From Lentzea sp. (GTDB lineage: Bacteria; Actinomycetota; Actinomycetes; Mycobacteriales; Pseudonocardiaceae): a DNA stretch of 15,278 nt. The translations under genes and the position numbers were made by a program. Location of the stretch: assembly GCA_030146905.1 (NCBI GenBank), contig JASLAV010000228.1, forward strand, positions 1 through 15,278, given 5' to 3'. The notes beneath the pieces are model-generated. The model ran no database searches. It was not told the DNA's origin and saw nothing but the letters and a program-made list of their open reading frames with translations. Shown in pieces: positions 6,811-13,506 of the stretch (the stretch's first letter is position 1; the number at the start of each line of letters is the position of its first letter).

Positions 6811-8187
6811 ATGGAGACCTTGCTCGCCGAGCTCCGCACCGCGCTGGGTGACAGCGGCGTCCTGACCGATGCCGACGTCACCGCGAGCTACCAGCGCGAC
6901 ATGATGCCGCTGGCGCCTCACGGCAGCCCGTTGGCGGTGGTGTTCCCACTGACGACGGAGCAGGTCCAGACCGTCGTGCGCGCGTGCGCACGCCACCGCG
7001 TGCCCATCGTTCCCCGCGGCGCCGGCAGCGGTCTCTCCGGTGCCGCGAACGCGATCGAGGGCTGCGTCGTCCTGGTCACGACCAAGATGAACGCGATCGT
7101 CGAGATCGACGCCGACAACCGCCTCGCCGTGGTCGAGCCCGGCGTGGTCAACCTCGACCTGCGCGGTGCCGTCGAGAAGGACGGCCTGTTCTACCCGCCG
7201 GACCCGAGCAGCTACGACTGGTGCACGATCGGCGGCAACCTCTCCACCAACGCCGGCGGCCTGTGCTGCGTGAAGTACGGCGTGACCACCGACTCCGTCC
7301 TGGGCCTGGAGGTCGTCCTGGCCGACGGCGAGGTGCTGCGGACCGGCCGCCGCACGGTCAAGGGCGTCGCGGGCTACGACCTGACCAAGCTCTTCATCGG
7401 CTCGGAGGGCACGCTGGGTGTGATCACGCAGGCGACGCTGGCGCTGCGGCCGCTTCCCCAGGCCCCCGCCACGCTGGTCGCCGCGTTCGGCACCACCGCC
7501 CTCGCGGGCGCCGCGGTCAGCCGGATCGTCCGAGAAGGCCTGGTCCCGTCACTGATGGAGATCATGGACCGCACGTCGATCGAGGCGGTCGAGCAGTACC
7601 TCAAGACCGAGATCGGTGCGGGACCCGGCTGCGCGGCGCTGCTGATCTGCCAGTCCGACGCCGGCGGCGAACAGGCCCGCGACGAGCTGCGGAAGATCGA
7701 GGAGATCTGCGCGGAGGCCGACCTCGTCTACGCGACCCACGACGTCAACGAGGGCCGTGACCTGCTCACCGCCCGCCGCGCCGTGCTGACCGCGCTGGAG
7801 GTCTACGGCTCCTGGCTGACCGACGACGTGTGCGTGCCCCGCACCCGCATCGCCGAGCTCATCCAGGGCTGCGAGGACATCGCGCGGGAAGTGGGCCTGA
7901 AGATCGCCGTCGTCGGCCACGCGGGTGACGGCAACATGCACCCGACGATCGTCTACGACCCCGCCGACGCCGACCAGTTCGCGCGCGCCCGGAAGGCGTT
8001 CGACGACATCCTCGCCGTCGGGTTGTCACTGGGCGGCACGATCACCGGTGAGCACGGTGTCGGCAAGATCAAGCGCGAGTGGCTGGCGAAGGAGATCGGG
8101 CCGGTGGGCCTCCGGGTCCACCGCGAGATCAAACGCGCGCTGGACCCGGAGAACCTGTTCAACCCCGGCTCGATGTTCAGTCCTTAG
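6811..8187 (+). CDS. FAD-binding oxidoreductase, GlcD / D-lactate dehydrogenase type
   Basis: Flavoenzyme of the VAO/PCMH superfamily with an FAD-oxidase C domain, 458 residues, the usual length for GlcD, D-lactate dehydrogenase (Dld-like) and D-2-hydroxyglutarate dehydrogenase relatives. FAD-domain motifs: PRGAGSGLSGAANA (68-81), GGNLSTNAGGLCCVKYG (141-157) and VKGVAGYDLTKLFIGSEGT (173-191). The C domain carries the metal/substrate motifs GHAGDGNMH (369-377) and GGTITGEHGVGKIK (408-421), then FNPGSMF (450-456). It should oxidise a 2-hydroxy acid such as glycolate or D-lactate, passing electrons to quinone or another acceptor. No Fe-S (GlcF-like) or GlcE partner lies beside it, so it appears to act alone. 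No signal peptide. The exact substrate is open. Confidence 0.93.
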   Translation: METLLAELRTALGDSGVLTDADVTASYQRDMMPLAPHGSPLAVVFPLTTEQVQTVVRACARHRVPIVPRGAGSGLSGAANAIEGCVVLVTTKMNAIVEIDADNRLAVVEPGVVNLDLRGAVEKDGLFYPPDPSSYDWCTIGGNLSTNAGGLCCVKYGVTTDSVLGLEVVLADGEVLRTGRRTVKGVAGYDLTKLFIGSEGTLGVITQATLALRPLPQAPATLVAAFGTTALAGAAVSRIVREGLVPSLMEIMDRTSIEAVEQYLKTEIGAGPGCAALLICQSDAGGEQARDELRKIEEICAEADLVYATHDVNEGRDLLTARRAVLTALEVYGSWLTDDVCVPRTRIAELIQGCEDIAREVGLKIAVVGHAGDGNMHPTIVYDPADADQFARARKAFDDILAVGLSLGGTITGEHGVGKIKREWLAKEIGPVGLRVHREIKRALDPENLFNPGSMFSP

Positions 8188-8225
8188 AACGGTGCTCACG
8201 AAGGCCCGGTCAGGCGGACGACATG

Positions 8226-9662
8226 TCAGCAGCACCTGGTCTGAACAGGTGGAAAGGGCTCCTGAGCTGCCTTTTCCACATCGGCGAGCAGCTGCCGGCG
8301 TTCGGCGGCCCCGAGCACCCGGCCGCGCGTCAGCACGGCGTGGATCCGCTGGGTGTTGCGGATGTCTGCCAGCGGGTCGCCGTCGAGCACCACGAGGTTC
8401 GCCTCGGCTCCGGGGACGAGCGCGCCCTTGCGCGTGCCGGCCTCGAGTGCCGCCCTCGGTGACAGGCCAGCCTCGACCAGCAGCTCCAGCTCGTCGTGCA
8501 CCGAGAAGCCGGGGAACGAGTACGGGTTGCCCGCGTCCGTGCCGGCGAGCACCTCGACGCCGTGCTCGTGCATCTCGGCGACCTGTGCCATGCGGCGCTT
8601 CAGGAACTCCGCCTGCTGCCTGATCTCCTCCGGTGTGACGGGCGCCCACCGCACGAGCTGGTCGCGCCAGAGGTCCCGGTAGAACGACGGCGTGTACTTC
8701 ATCCGCGGGTCGTTCGCGAAGCGGTCGGCCGGGCTCGCGTACACGCGCATCGCGACCATCGTCGGGCACAGTGCGGAGTTGTTGCGCCGCAACCGGTTCG
8801 CCAGCCGCACCGCCTTGCTCCGGTTGTGGGACGCGGCGGCCTCGCGTTCGAACTCCAGCACCTGCTTGAACCACGCGAACGAGTTCGCCGGGTCCAGCGG
8901 CAGGTGCGCGATCGCTTGCCGCAGCTCGGTTTCCCGCGTGCTCGTGGCCAGTGACAGCCCGTACATGTGCTCGAAGGTGCGCTGTCCCAGCTCACTCGCG
9001 TCGCCCAGCGCCACGTGGTTCGAGCAGTGCCCGGCGAACGTGATGTCCTGCCGCGCGCACTCGTCCGCGATCGCCGCGAGCGTCGGCCGGTCGAGGTACG
9101 AGTAGACCTTCACGAAGTCCGCGCCCTGCGCCTTCGCGTCCCGCACGGCCTGTCGTCCCTCGTCCGGCGTGCCGACGACCAAGGCACCCGGCAACGTGGA
9201 GTGCGGCCCGTCGATGATCGTGCTGCCGACCACCAGCCGCGGGCCGAACACCTCGCCACGCTCGATCCGCCCGCGCAGCTCGTAGATCGGCGGGAAGCCC
9301 CACATCTCGCGGATGCCGGTGACACCGTTGACCAGGCACAGCGGCAACGTGATCCGGTCCAGGAACGCGCCGTGCACGTGCATGTCCCACAGGCCCGGGA
9401 TGACGAACTTGCCCGCCAGGTCCAGCACCGCGGCGCCGCGCGGCAACGGGAGGTCGCGCGAGCCGACCGCGAGAACCCTGTTGTCCGCCAGCACGATCGT
9501 GGCGCCGGAGCGGGTACCGGTGGAGTCGACGAGCGTGACGCCCCGCAGCGCGGTGACGCCGGTGGAGGCACCGGCCGTTCCCGGTGCGAGCAGGCCCGCG
9601 CCCGCCGCCGCACCGAGCCCTGCGAGCCAGGCGAGCAGTTCACGTCGAGTGGTGTCGGTCAT
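8226..9662 (-). CDS. Tat-exported metal-dependent amidohydrolase
   Basis: Secreted member of the amidohydrolase superfamily (imidazolonepropionase/prolidase-like group), 478 residues. The N-terminus is a twin-arginine signal: TTRRELLAWLAG (4-15), a hydrophobic stretch to about 28, and a likely cut after GTAGA (28-32). Metal-site elements: HVH (95-97) in WDMHVHG, K185 in FVKVYSYL (probable carboxylated bridging lysine), H212 in FAGHCSNH, H232 in TFEHMYG and D376 in LAGTDAGNP. The C-terminal return to the beta-sandwich, normally containing a NPA segment between an AxxAAT helix and the PGKxADLVV strand, is shortened here: ALEAGTRKGALVPGAEANL (405-423 approximately). ATG 9662 is the only reasonable start, because further upstream the frame runs through a terminator and is antisense-like. 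Substrate unknown; peptide or lactam hydrolysis outside the cell is typical. Confidence 0.88.
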   Translation of the reverse strand: MTDTTRRELLAWLAGLGAAAGAGLLAPGTAGASTGVTALRGVTLVDSTGTRSGATIVLADNRVLAVGSRDLPLPRGAAVLDLAGKFVIPGLWDMHVHGAFLDRITLPLCLVNGVTGIREMWGFPPIYELRGRIERGEVFGPRLVVGSTIIDGPHSTLPGALVVGTPDEGRQAVRDAKAQGADFVKVYSYLDRPTLAAIADECARQDITFAGHCSNHVALGDASELGQRTFEHMYGLSLATSTRETELRQAIAHLPLDPANSFAWFKQVLEFEREAAASHNRSKAVRLANRLRRNNSALCPTMVAMRVYASPADRFANDPRMKYTPSFYRDLWRDQLVRWAPVTPEEIRQQAEFLKRRMAQVAEMHEHGVEVLAGTDAGNPYSFPGFSVHDELELLVEAGLSPRAALEAGTRKGALVPGAEANLVVLDGDPLADIRNTQRIHAVLTRGRVLGAAERRQLLADVEKAAQEPFPPVQTRCC

Positions 9663-9711
9663 GCCGGTCAACCAACACCCTGACGTCGCGTGAGGCTCAA
9701 CCCCTGACACG

Positions 9712-9747
9712 CGGAAGGCCCGTCCGCCGCGGCGGACGGGCCTTCCG
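9712..9747. terminator. GC-rich 36-nt perfect palindrome, transcription terminator
   Basis: The arm GGAAGGCCCGTCCGCC (9713-9728) is the exact reverse complement of 9731-9746, with a 2-nt self-complementary centre and one more pair outside (9712/9747). It sits 10 nt after the stop of the second DedA gene and 50 nt before the amidohydrolase start, both on the minus strand. There is no U-tract, as is usual for actinobacterial 'I-shaped' terminators. It probably ends the nagKA-dedA transcript and insulates the amidohydrolase gene, whose own promoter must lie in 9663-9711. Confidence 0.8.
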
Positions 9748-9757
9748 GAGAACGGGG

Positions 9758-10480
9758 TCAGCGCTCGACGCGGGGGATGATCTGCGTCGAGTCGTCCTGG
9801 AGCTGCGCCTCCATCACCTGGGTGATGTCGTCCGCCTCCTCCTGCAGGAGCGACTTCTTCTCCTTGCGCGCCTTGATCACCTCGATGATGATCGGCACGA
9901 TCGACAGGAACACGATGACGAGCAGCGTGATCTCGAGGTTGTCCTTGATGAAGGCCACCTGGCCGAGGAAGTAGCCGAGGACCGTCAGGCCCGCGGCCCA
10001 CGCCACGCCGCCGATCGCGGAGTACGTGAAGTACTTCTTCGGGTCCATCCTGCCCACGCCGGCCATGGCCGTGATGAACGTGCGGACGATCGGCACGAAC
10101 CGGGCGAGGACGATGGCGCGCGCGCCGTACTTGTCGAAGAACTCCTGCGTCTTGTCGACGTACTCCTTCTTGAAGATCTTCGACTCCGGCTTGCTGAACA
10201 GCGCGGGTCCGGCCTTCGCGCCGATGTAGTAGCCGACGACGTTGCCGACGAACGCGCACACGGTCAGCAGTGCGCAGACGAGCCAGAGCGGGGTGTCGAT
10301 GGTGCCCGCCGCGACGAAGAGACCCGCTGTGAACAGCAGTGAGTCGCCCGGCAGGAAGAAGCCGACGAGCAGCCCGCACTCAGCGAAGATGATGAGGCAC
10401 AGCCCGATGAGCATGTACGGGCCGAGCCCGTTCAGCAGAACGGTGGGGTCCAGCCAGTCAGGGCCCAATGCAATCGTCAC
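9758..10480 (-). CDS. DedA-family (VTT domain) membrane protein, second copy
   Basis: A 240-residue DedA-family protein with the same core as the copy at 5974-6654. Functional residues line up: E34 in IFAECGLLVG, D46 in FFLPGDSLLF (41-50), and R127 and R133 in LARFVPIVRTF (125-135), followed by GVGRMDPKKYF (141-151). Membrane segments are at about 20-58, 66-86 and 154-192; the C-terminal 40 residues are highly charged. The start chosen is GTG at 10480: TACCGT lies 7 nt before it and no longer N-terminus has family similarity. It follows a small membrane-protein gene by 17 nt, so it may be read both from its own promoter and from the nagKA operon. Function presumed as lipid-carrier or envelope transport. 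Confidence 0.92.
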   Translation of the reverse strand: MTIALGPDWLDPTVLLNGLGPYMLIGLCLIIFAECGLLVGFFLPGDSLLFTAGLFVAAGTIDTPLWLVCALLTVCAFVGNVVGYYIGAKAGPALFSKPESKIFKKEYVDKTQEFFDKYGARAIVLARFVPIVRTFITAMAGVGRMDPKKYFTYSAIGGVAWAAGLTVLGYFLGQVAFIKDNLEITLLVIVFLSIVPIIIEVIKARKEKKSLLQEEADDITQVMEAQLQDDSTQIIPRVER

Positions 10481-10487
10481 GGCCACC

Positions 10488-10493
10488 ACGGTA
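10488..10493 (-). promoter_or_regulatory. Candidate -10 (TACCGT) for the second DedA gene
   Basis: TACCGT on the minus strand lies in the short gap after the 64-residue protein's stop and ends 7 nt before the GTG at 10480. This would give the DedA gene its own leaderless transcript. Confidence 0.4.
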
Positions 10494-10497
10494 CATG

Positions 10498-10692
10498 TCA
10501 GCTCAGCGTGATCACTGCCGCCACCGTGCCCGCTGCCAGGCCCAACAGCAGCGCGAGGCCCAGCACCCACCACACGGGCACGGGTGCGGGGCGATCGTCG
10601 GCAATTGGGACAGGCACGGCAAATCCGGCATTCGTGCTGGTCGCCTGCGCCCTCAACGCGTCGGTCACCAACCGCTCCGGATCGTCCGCCAT
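10498..10692 (-). CDS. Small single-span membrane protein of unknown function
   Basis: A 64-residue protein that I do not recognise as a characterised family. It has a polar, acidic N-terminal half (MADDPERLVTDALRAQA, 1-17), a proline-rich linker (about 28-39) and one strong transmembrane helix WWVLGLALLLGLAAGTVAAV (41-60) ending almost at the C-terminus. It starts 10 nt after the nagA stop (AGGA about 10 nt before the ATG) and ends 17 nt before the second DedA gene, so it belongs to the same leftward unit. The compact fit in an operon, the clean membrane helix and the actinobacterial style of the N-terminus argue that it is real. It may be a small membrane partner, but no function is claimed. 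Confidence 0.7.
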   Translation of the reverse strand: MADDPERLVTDALRAQATSTNAGFAVPVPIADDRPAPVPVWWVLGLALLLGLAAGTVAAVITLS

Positions 10693-10702
10693 GCACCCAG
10701 TC

Positions 10703-11854
10703 CTAGTCCTTGACCCACTCGCCCCTGACCAACACGTCCTTCGGCTTCAATTCTGCATCCAGCACGACGAGGTCGGCCGCACAGCCCGCCTGCAGCTTGC
10801 CCGTGTCGAGGCCGAGGAGCTCCGCGCCGCGGGTCGAGGCGGCGTACGCGGCCTCCACGAGCGACAGCCCGCACGAGTTCACGGCGTTGCGGAACGCCAT
10901 GTCCATCGTGAGCGTGCTGCCGGCCAGCGCGGCGCCGCCTGCCAACGTCGGCACCCCGTCGACGACGCGCACTTCGAGCCCGCCGACGTCGTACACGCCG
11001 TCACCGACACCGGCCGCCGCGATGGCGTCGGTGATCAGGACCGTGCGCCGCAGACCGGCGTGGCGTGCGGCGAGCCTGACCGTGGTCGGGTGCAGGTGCA
11101 CGAGGTCGCAGATGAGCTCGACGGTCACGCGTTCGTCGTCGAGCAGCGCCCCGATCGGGCCCGGCTCGCGGTGGTGCAGCGGGCGCATGCCGTTGAACAG
11201 GTGCGTCGCCACCGAGGCACCCGCGTCGACGGCGGGGCGGACCTGTGCCTCGGTCGCGTCGGTGTGGCCGATGGCGGCGAGGACGTTGTTGTCGACGAGC
11301 TGCCGCACGGCCTGGACCGCGCCGTCCAGCTCGGGCGCGATGGTGATCATGCGAACGGTGCCCTTGCCCGCGTCGAGCAGCTTCGTCACCGACGTCTGCT
11401 CCGGCGGGCACAGGATCGCGGGGTCGTGCGCGCCGCACCGGGCGGCGGACAGGAACGGACCCTCCAGGTGGATGCCCGCGACGAGGCCCTCCTGGACCAG
11501 CTCTGCCAGCGCGGACACCTGGTCGGCCAGCTCGGGCACCGGGCGCGAGACCAGCGAGGCCAGCAACGTCGTGGTGCCGTGCCTGCGGTGCGCGGTGGCG
11601 GCCTTGCGGACCTTCGCCGGATCGCTGTTGGTGAACGCGTGACCGCCGCCACCGTGGCAGTGGATGTCCACGAACCCCGGCACGATCGTGCCCCCGCCGA
11701 CGTCGGTCGTCGGGCCGTCGGGCGCCGCGCCCTCACCGACCGCGGCGATCCTGCCGTCGCGGACGCTGACCCACCCGTTCTCGAGCACCCTGTCCGGCGT
11801 GACGACCCGACCACCGGTCAGGGTCACGTCGACAGGTCCACCCCACGTGCTCAT
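10703..11854 (-). CDS. nagA: N-acetylglucosamine-6-phosphate deacetylase
   Basis: Converts GlcNAc-6-phosphate to glucosamine-6-phosphate plus acetate, the committed step in GlcNAc and chitin or cell-wall amino-sugar recycling. The protein has 383 residues, as usual. Motifs: PGFVDIHCHGGGG (59-71, metal pair H65/H67), AGIHLEGPFL (126-135, E131 metal ligand), IGHTDA (195-200 region, H197), THLFNGMRPLHHREPG (217-232, H218) and LITDAIAAAG (273-282, catalytic D276). The ATG at 11854 is preferred because GGAGG lies 5 nt before it; the GTG at 11857 is too close to it. The upstream ROK gene's TGA overlaps this ATG by one base, giving tight translational coupling. With the ROK kinase it forms a nagKA pair of the kind known in Streptomyces. 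Confidence 0.95.
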   Translation of the reverse strand: MSTWGGPVDVTLTGGRVVTPDRVLENGWVSVRDGRIAAVGEGAAPDGPTTDVGGGTIVPGFVDIHCHGGGGHAFTNSDPAKVRKAATAHRRHGTTTLLASLVSRPVPELADQVSALAELVQEGLVAGIHLEGPFLSAARCGAHDPAILCPPEQTSVTKLLDAGKGTVRMITIAPELDGAVQAVRQLVDNNVLAAIGHTDATEAQVRPAVDAGASVATHLFNGMRPLHHREPGPIGALLDDERVTVELICDLVHLHPTTVRLAARHAGLRRTVLITDAIAAAGVGDGVYDVGGLEVRVVDGVPTLAGGAALAGSTLTMDMAFRNAVNSCGLSLVEAAYAASTRGAELLGLDTGKLQAGCAADLVVLDAELKPKDVLVRGEWVKD

Positions 11855-12762
11855 CACGCCTCCAGCGTGTCGATGGCCAGCAACGCCGCGCCGAGGAAAC
11901 CCGCCTCGTCACCGAGCGCCGCGAGCCGAAGCTCCGGTCGGCGCTGGAAGGCGATCAGCCCGTCCAGCCTTTCCCCCAGGGGCTTCACCAGCAGGTCTCC
12001 TGCGAGCGCGAGCCCACCGCCGAGCACGACGGCTTCAGGGCCGAGCAGCGTCGCCAGCACCAGGATCCCCCTGGCGAGCGCGTCCACGGCCTCGTTCCAC
12101 ACGACGACGGCGTCCTGCTCGCCGTCCCTCACCCTGCGTGCGACCTCGGCGGCGCCGTTGACGGGGATGCCGGTACGTGCGGTGTACCGGCGGGCGATCG
12201 CCGCGGACGACGCCACCGTCTCCACGCAGCCGATCTGGCCACACGCGCAAGGCTCGCCGTGGCCGACGTCCACGTGCCCGATCTCACCGGCGAAGCCACC
12301 GGCGCTGAAGATCTTCCCGTCGAGCAGCAGCGCTCCGGCGATCCCCGTGCCGATGGGCATGATCACCGCGTTGCGCAGGTCCCTGGCGGCACCCATGCGG
12401 CACTCGGCAAGGCCGGCTGCGCGCACGTCGTGACCGAACGCGGTGGGCACACCGAGCCGTTCGGTGAGGACGGTGCTGAACGGGAACCGGCTCCACGGCA
12501 GGTTGGCCGTGTACACGCCGACGCCGGCGGCCTCGTCCACGATGCCGGGCGCCACGATCCCCACGGCGTCGATCTCGTGCTCGGAGGCGCCGCTGAGCTC
12601 GTCGACGAGCTCGGCGATCACGTCGAGCAGGGGCTCCAGCTCGCCGGGAGTCGCCCTGCGCGCGTGCTTCTGCGCCGCCACCTCGTCCGAGGTACCGGTG
12701 ACCAGAGCCGCCTTGGTTTCGGTGCCACCGATGTCAACGGCGACCACGTGTCTGCGTGCCAC
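11854..12762 (-). CDS. nagK: ROK-family sugar kinase, probable N-acetylglucosamine kinase
   Basis: ATP-dependent sugar kinase of the ROK family, 302 residues, no N-terminal DNA-binding domain, so an enzyme rather than a repressor. Seen are the phosphate-1 motif VAVDIGGTETK (7-17), the sugar-binding GHDVRAAGLAE (110-120, catalytic base D112), IGTGIAGALLL (137-147) and the ROK zinc site GEIGHVDV (149-156, H153) with EPCACGQIGCVE (160-171; C162, C164, C169). The start is GTG at 12762, with AGGA about 10 nt before it. The gene overlaps nagA, which consumes GlcNAc-6-phosphate, so GlcNAc is the most likely substrate; glucose, mannose or glucosamine cannot be excluded on motifs alone. A dre-like operator 30 nt upstream supports the amino-sugar role and regulation by a DasR/NagR-type GntR protein. 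Confidence 0.88.
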   Translation of the reverse strand: MARRHVVAVDIGGTETKAALVTGTSDEVAAQKHARRATPGELEPLLDVIAELVDELSGASEHEIDAVGIVAPGIVDEAAGVGVYTANLPWSRFPFSTVLTERLGVPTAFGHDVRAAGLAECRMGAARDLRNAVIMPIGTGIAGALLLDGKIFSAGGFAGEIGHVDVGHGEPCACGQIGCVETVASSAAIARRYTARTGIPVNGAAEVARRVRDGEQDAVVVWNEAVDALARGILVLATLLGPEAVVLGGGLALAGDLLVKPLGERLDGLIAFQRRPELRLAALGDEAGFLGAALLAIDTLEA

Positions 12763-12791
12763 GGGAACTGATCCTGCGGCATGGGAGGCCT

Positions 12792-12807
12792 ATTGGTCTA
12801 TACCAAG
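12792..12807. promoter_or_regulatory. dre-like operator (DasR/NagR-type GntR regulator) before the nagKA genes
   Basis: ATTGGTCTATACCAAG is a near-perfect dyad: TTGGT and ACCAA arms around CTAT. It matches the known DasR-responsive element (A-C/G-TGGTCTAGACCA-C/G-T) at most core positions, including TGGTCTA and ACCA. It lies 30 nt before the start of the ROK kinase gene, the place where DasR binds nagKA in Streptomyces. The minus strand of the site also contains TATAGA (12802-12797), a possible -10, so binding could block RNA polymerase directly. DasR is normally released by glucosamine-6-phosphate, the NagA product. The dyad is seen; the regulator is inferred. Confidence 0.7.
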
Positions 12808-12902
12808 CACCGATTTGGGCGCGCGGTCTTACGAGCTGAAACCGTCGGAACGGGCAAAACGGCTTCAGCTGCGGAAATGGTGAAGTTTCCTGCCGGTTGA
12901 GG

Positions 12903-13466
12903 TCAGCCGGCCATGATCTTCTGCAGGGCGTCGAGCGCACGGGAGGCCGTCGACTTCACGGTGCCCTTCGAGATGCCGGTGGCCTCGGCGATCTCCGCCT
13001 CGGACAGGTCGCCGTAGTAGCGCAGCACGAGCACCTCGCGCTGGCGCGGCGGCAGCTGCTGCAACGCCTTGACCACGGCCTGGTGCTCCGCGGTCAGCAT
13101 CGCGAGCGACTCGGCCGAGCGGGCGTTCGCCACGTGCGGCGGGGTGTAGTCGCGTGCGGTCTTGCGGCGGCGCAGCACGCTGCGCGAGCCGTTGACCACG
13201 GCTGTGCGGAGGTAACCGACGGCGGCCTGTGCGTCGCGCAGGCCCTTCCAGTTGCGGTGCAGACCGGCGAAGGCCTCCTGCACCACGTCCTCCGCTGTCG
13301 CGGGCTCGTCCACCAGCAGCAGCGCGAGCCGGACGAGGCGCATGCGGTGCTGCTTGTACAGGTCTTCGAGTGTGAGCGGCCCTGCGGGAGGTCCTGCGAC
13401 GCCGTCCTTGATTCGCAGGTTGGTCAGGGTGTCCTGCACGGTGCGCGGTGTTTCGTCGCCAACCAC
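12903..13466 (-). CDS. SigE-family ECF RNA polymerase sigma factor
   Basis: A 187-residue group 4 (ECF) sigma factor of the actinobacterial SigE-family annotation. Region 2 spans about 35-101, with LYKQHRMRLVRLALLLVDEP (36-55), the helix AEDVVQEAFAGLHRNWKGL (58-76) and YLRTAVVNGSRSVLRRR (85-101) for -10 recognition. Region 4 spans about 124-184, with LPPRQREVLVLRYYGDLSE (138-156) and the helix-turn-helix IAEATGISKGTVKSTASRAL (159-178) for -35 recognition. The first 33 residues are a non-conserved leader. Start GTG at 13466, with TACCGT at 8 nt and no ribosome binding site. No anti-sigma gene with a zinc-binding or membrane domain lies beside it, so control may be transcriptional. It is divergent from the yciI-type gene over 40 nt. 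Its targets are unknown. Confidence 0.92.
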   Translation of the reverse strand: MVGDETPRTVQDTLTNLRIKDGVAGPPAGPLTLEDLYKQHRMRLVRLALLLVDEPATAEDVVQEAFAGLHRNWKGLRDAQAAVGYLRTAVVNGSRSVLRRRKTARDYTPPHVANARSAESLAMLTAEHQAVVKALQQLPPRQREVLVLRYYGDLSEAEIAEATGISKGTVKSTASRALDALQKIMAG

Positions 13467-13474
13467 AAGGTAGG

Positions 13475-13480
13475 ACGGTA
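13475..13480 (-). promoter_or_regulatory. Candidate -10 (TACCGT) for the sigma factor gene
   Basis: TACCGT on the minus strand ends 8 nt before the GTG at 13466. It is part of an inverted repeat (13474-13492) in the 40-nt region shared with the divergent YciI gene. Confidence 0.4.
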
Positions 13481-13494
13481 CCGGTCACCGTCGC

Positions 13495-13500
13495 TACGGT
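13495..13500 (+). promoter_or_regulatory. Candidate -10 (TACGGT) for the YciI gene
   Basis: TACGGT is followed by exactly 6 nt and then the ATG at 13507, with no ribosome binding site. This is a typical leaderless actinobacterial start. The -35 is not clear. Confidence 0.45.
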
Positions 13501-13506
13501 GGACGC

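Noticed and set aside
8233..8251. CACCTG/CAGGTG inverted repeat as a terminator or DasR site
   Set aside because: It is a 6-bp stem with a 7-nt loop inside the last codons of the amidohydrolase gene. Only one half resembles TGGTCT, and there is no T-run, so neither role is supported.
9663..10379. N-terminal extension of the amidohydrolase frame to 717 residues
   Set aside because: The extension runs across the terminator palindrome and antisense-frame of the DedA gene, and the Tat signal after the ATG at 9662 marks the true N-terminus.
10508..12433. A 641-codon open frame on the plus strand
   Set aside because: It lies antisense to nagA and the ROK kinase gene, both unmistakable by motif. 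Its translation is low-complexity, rich in R, H, D and S, and typical of a GC-rich shadow frame.
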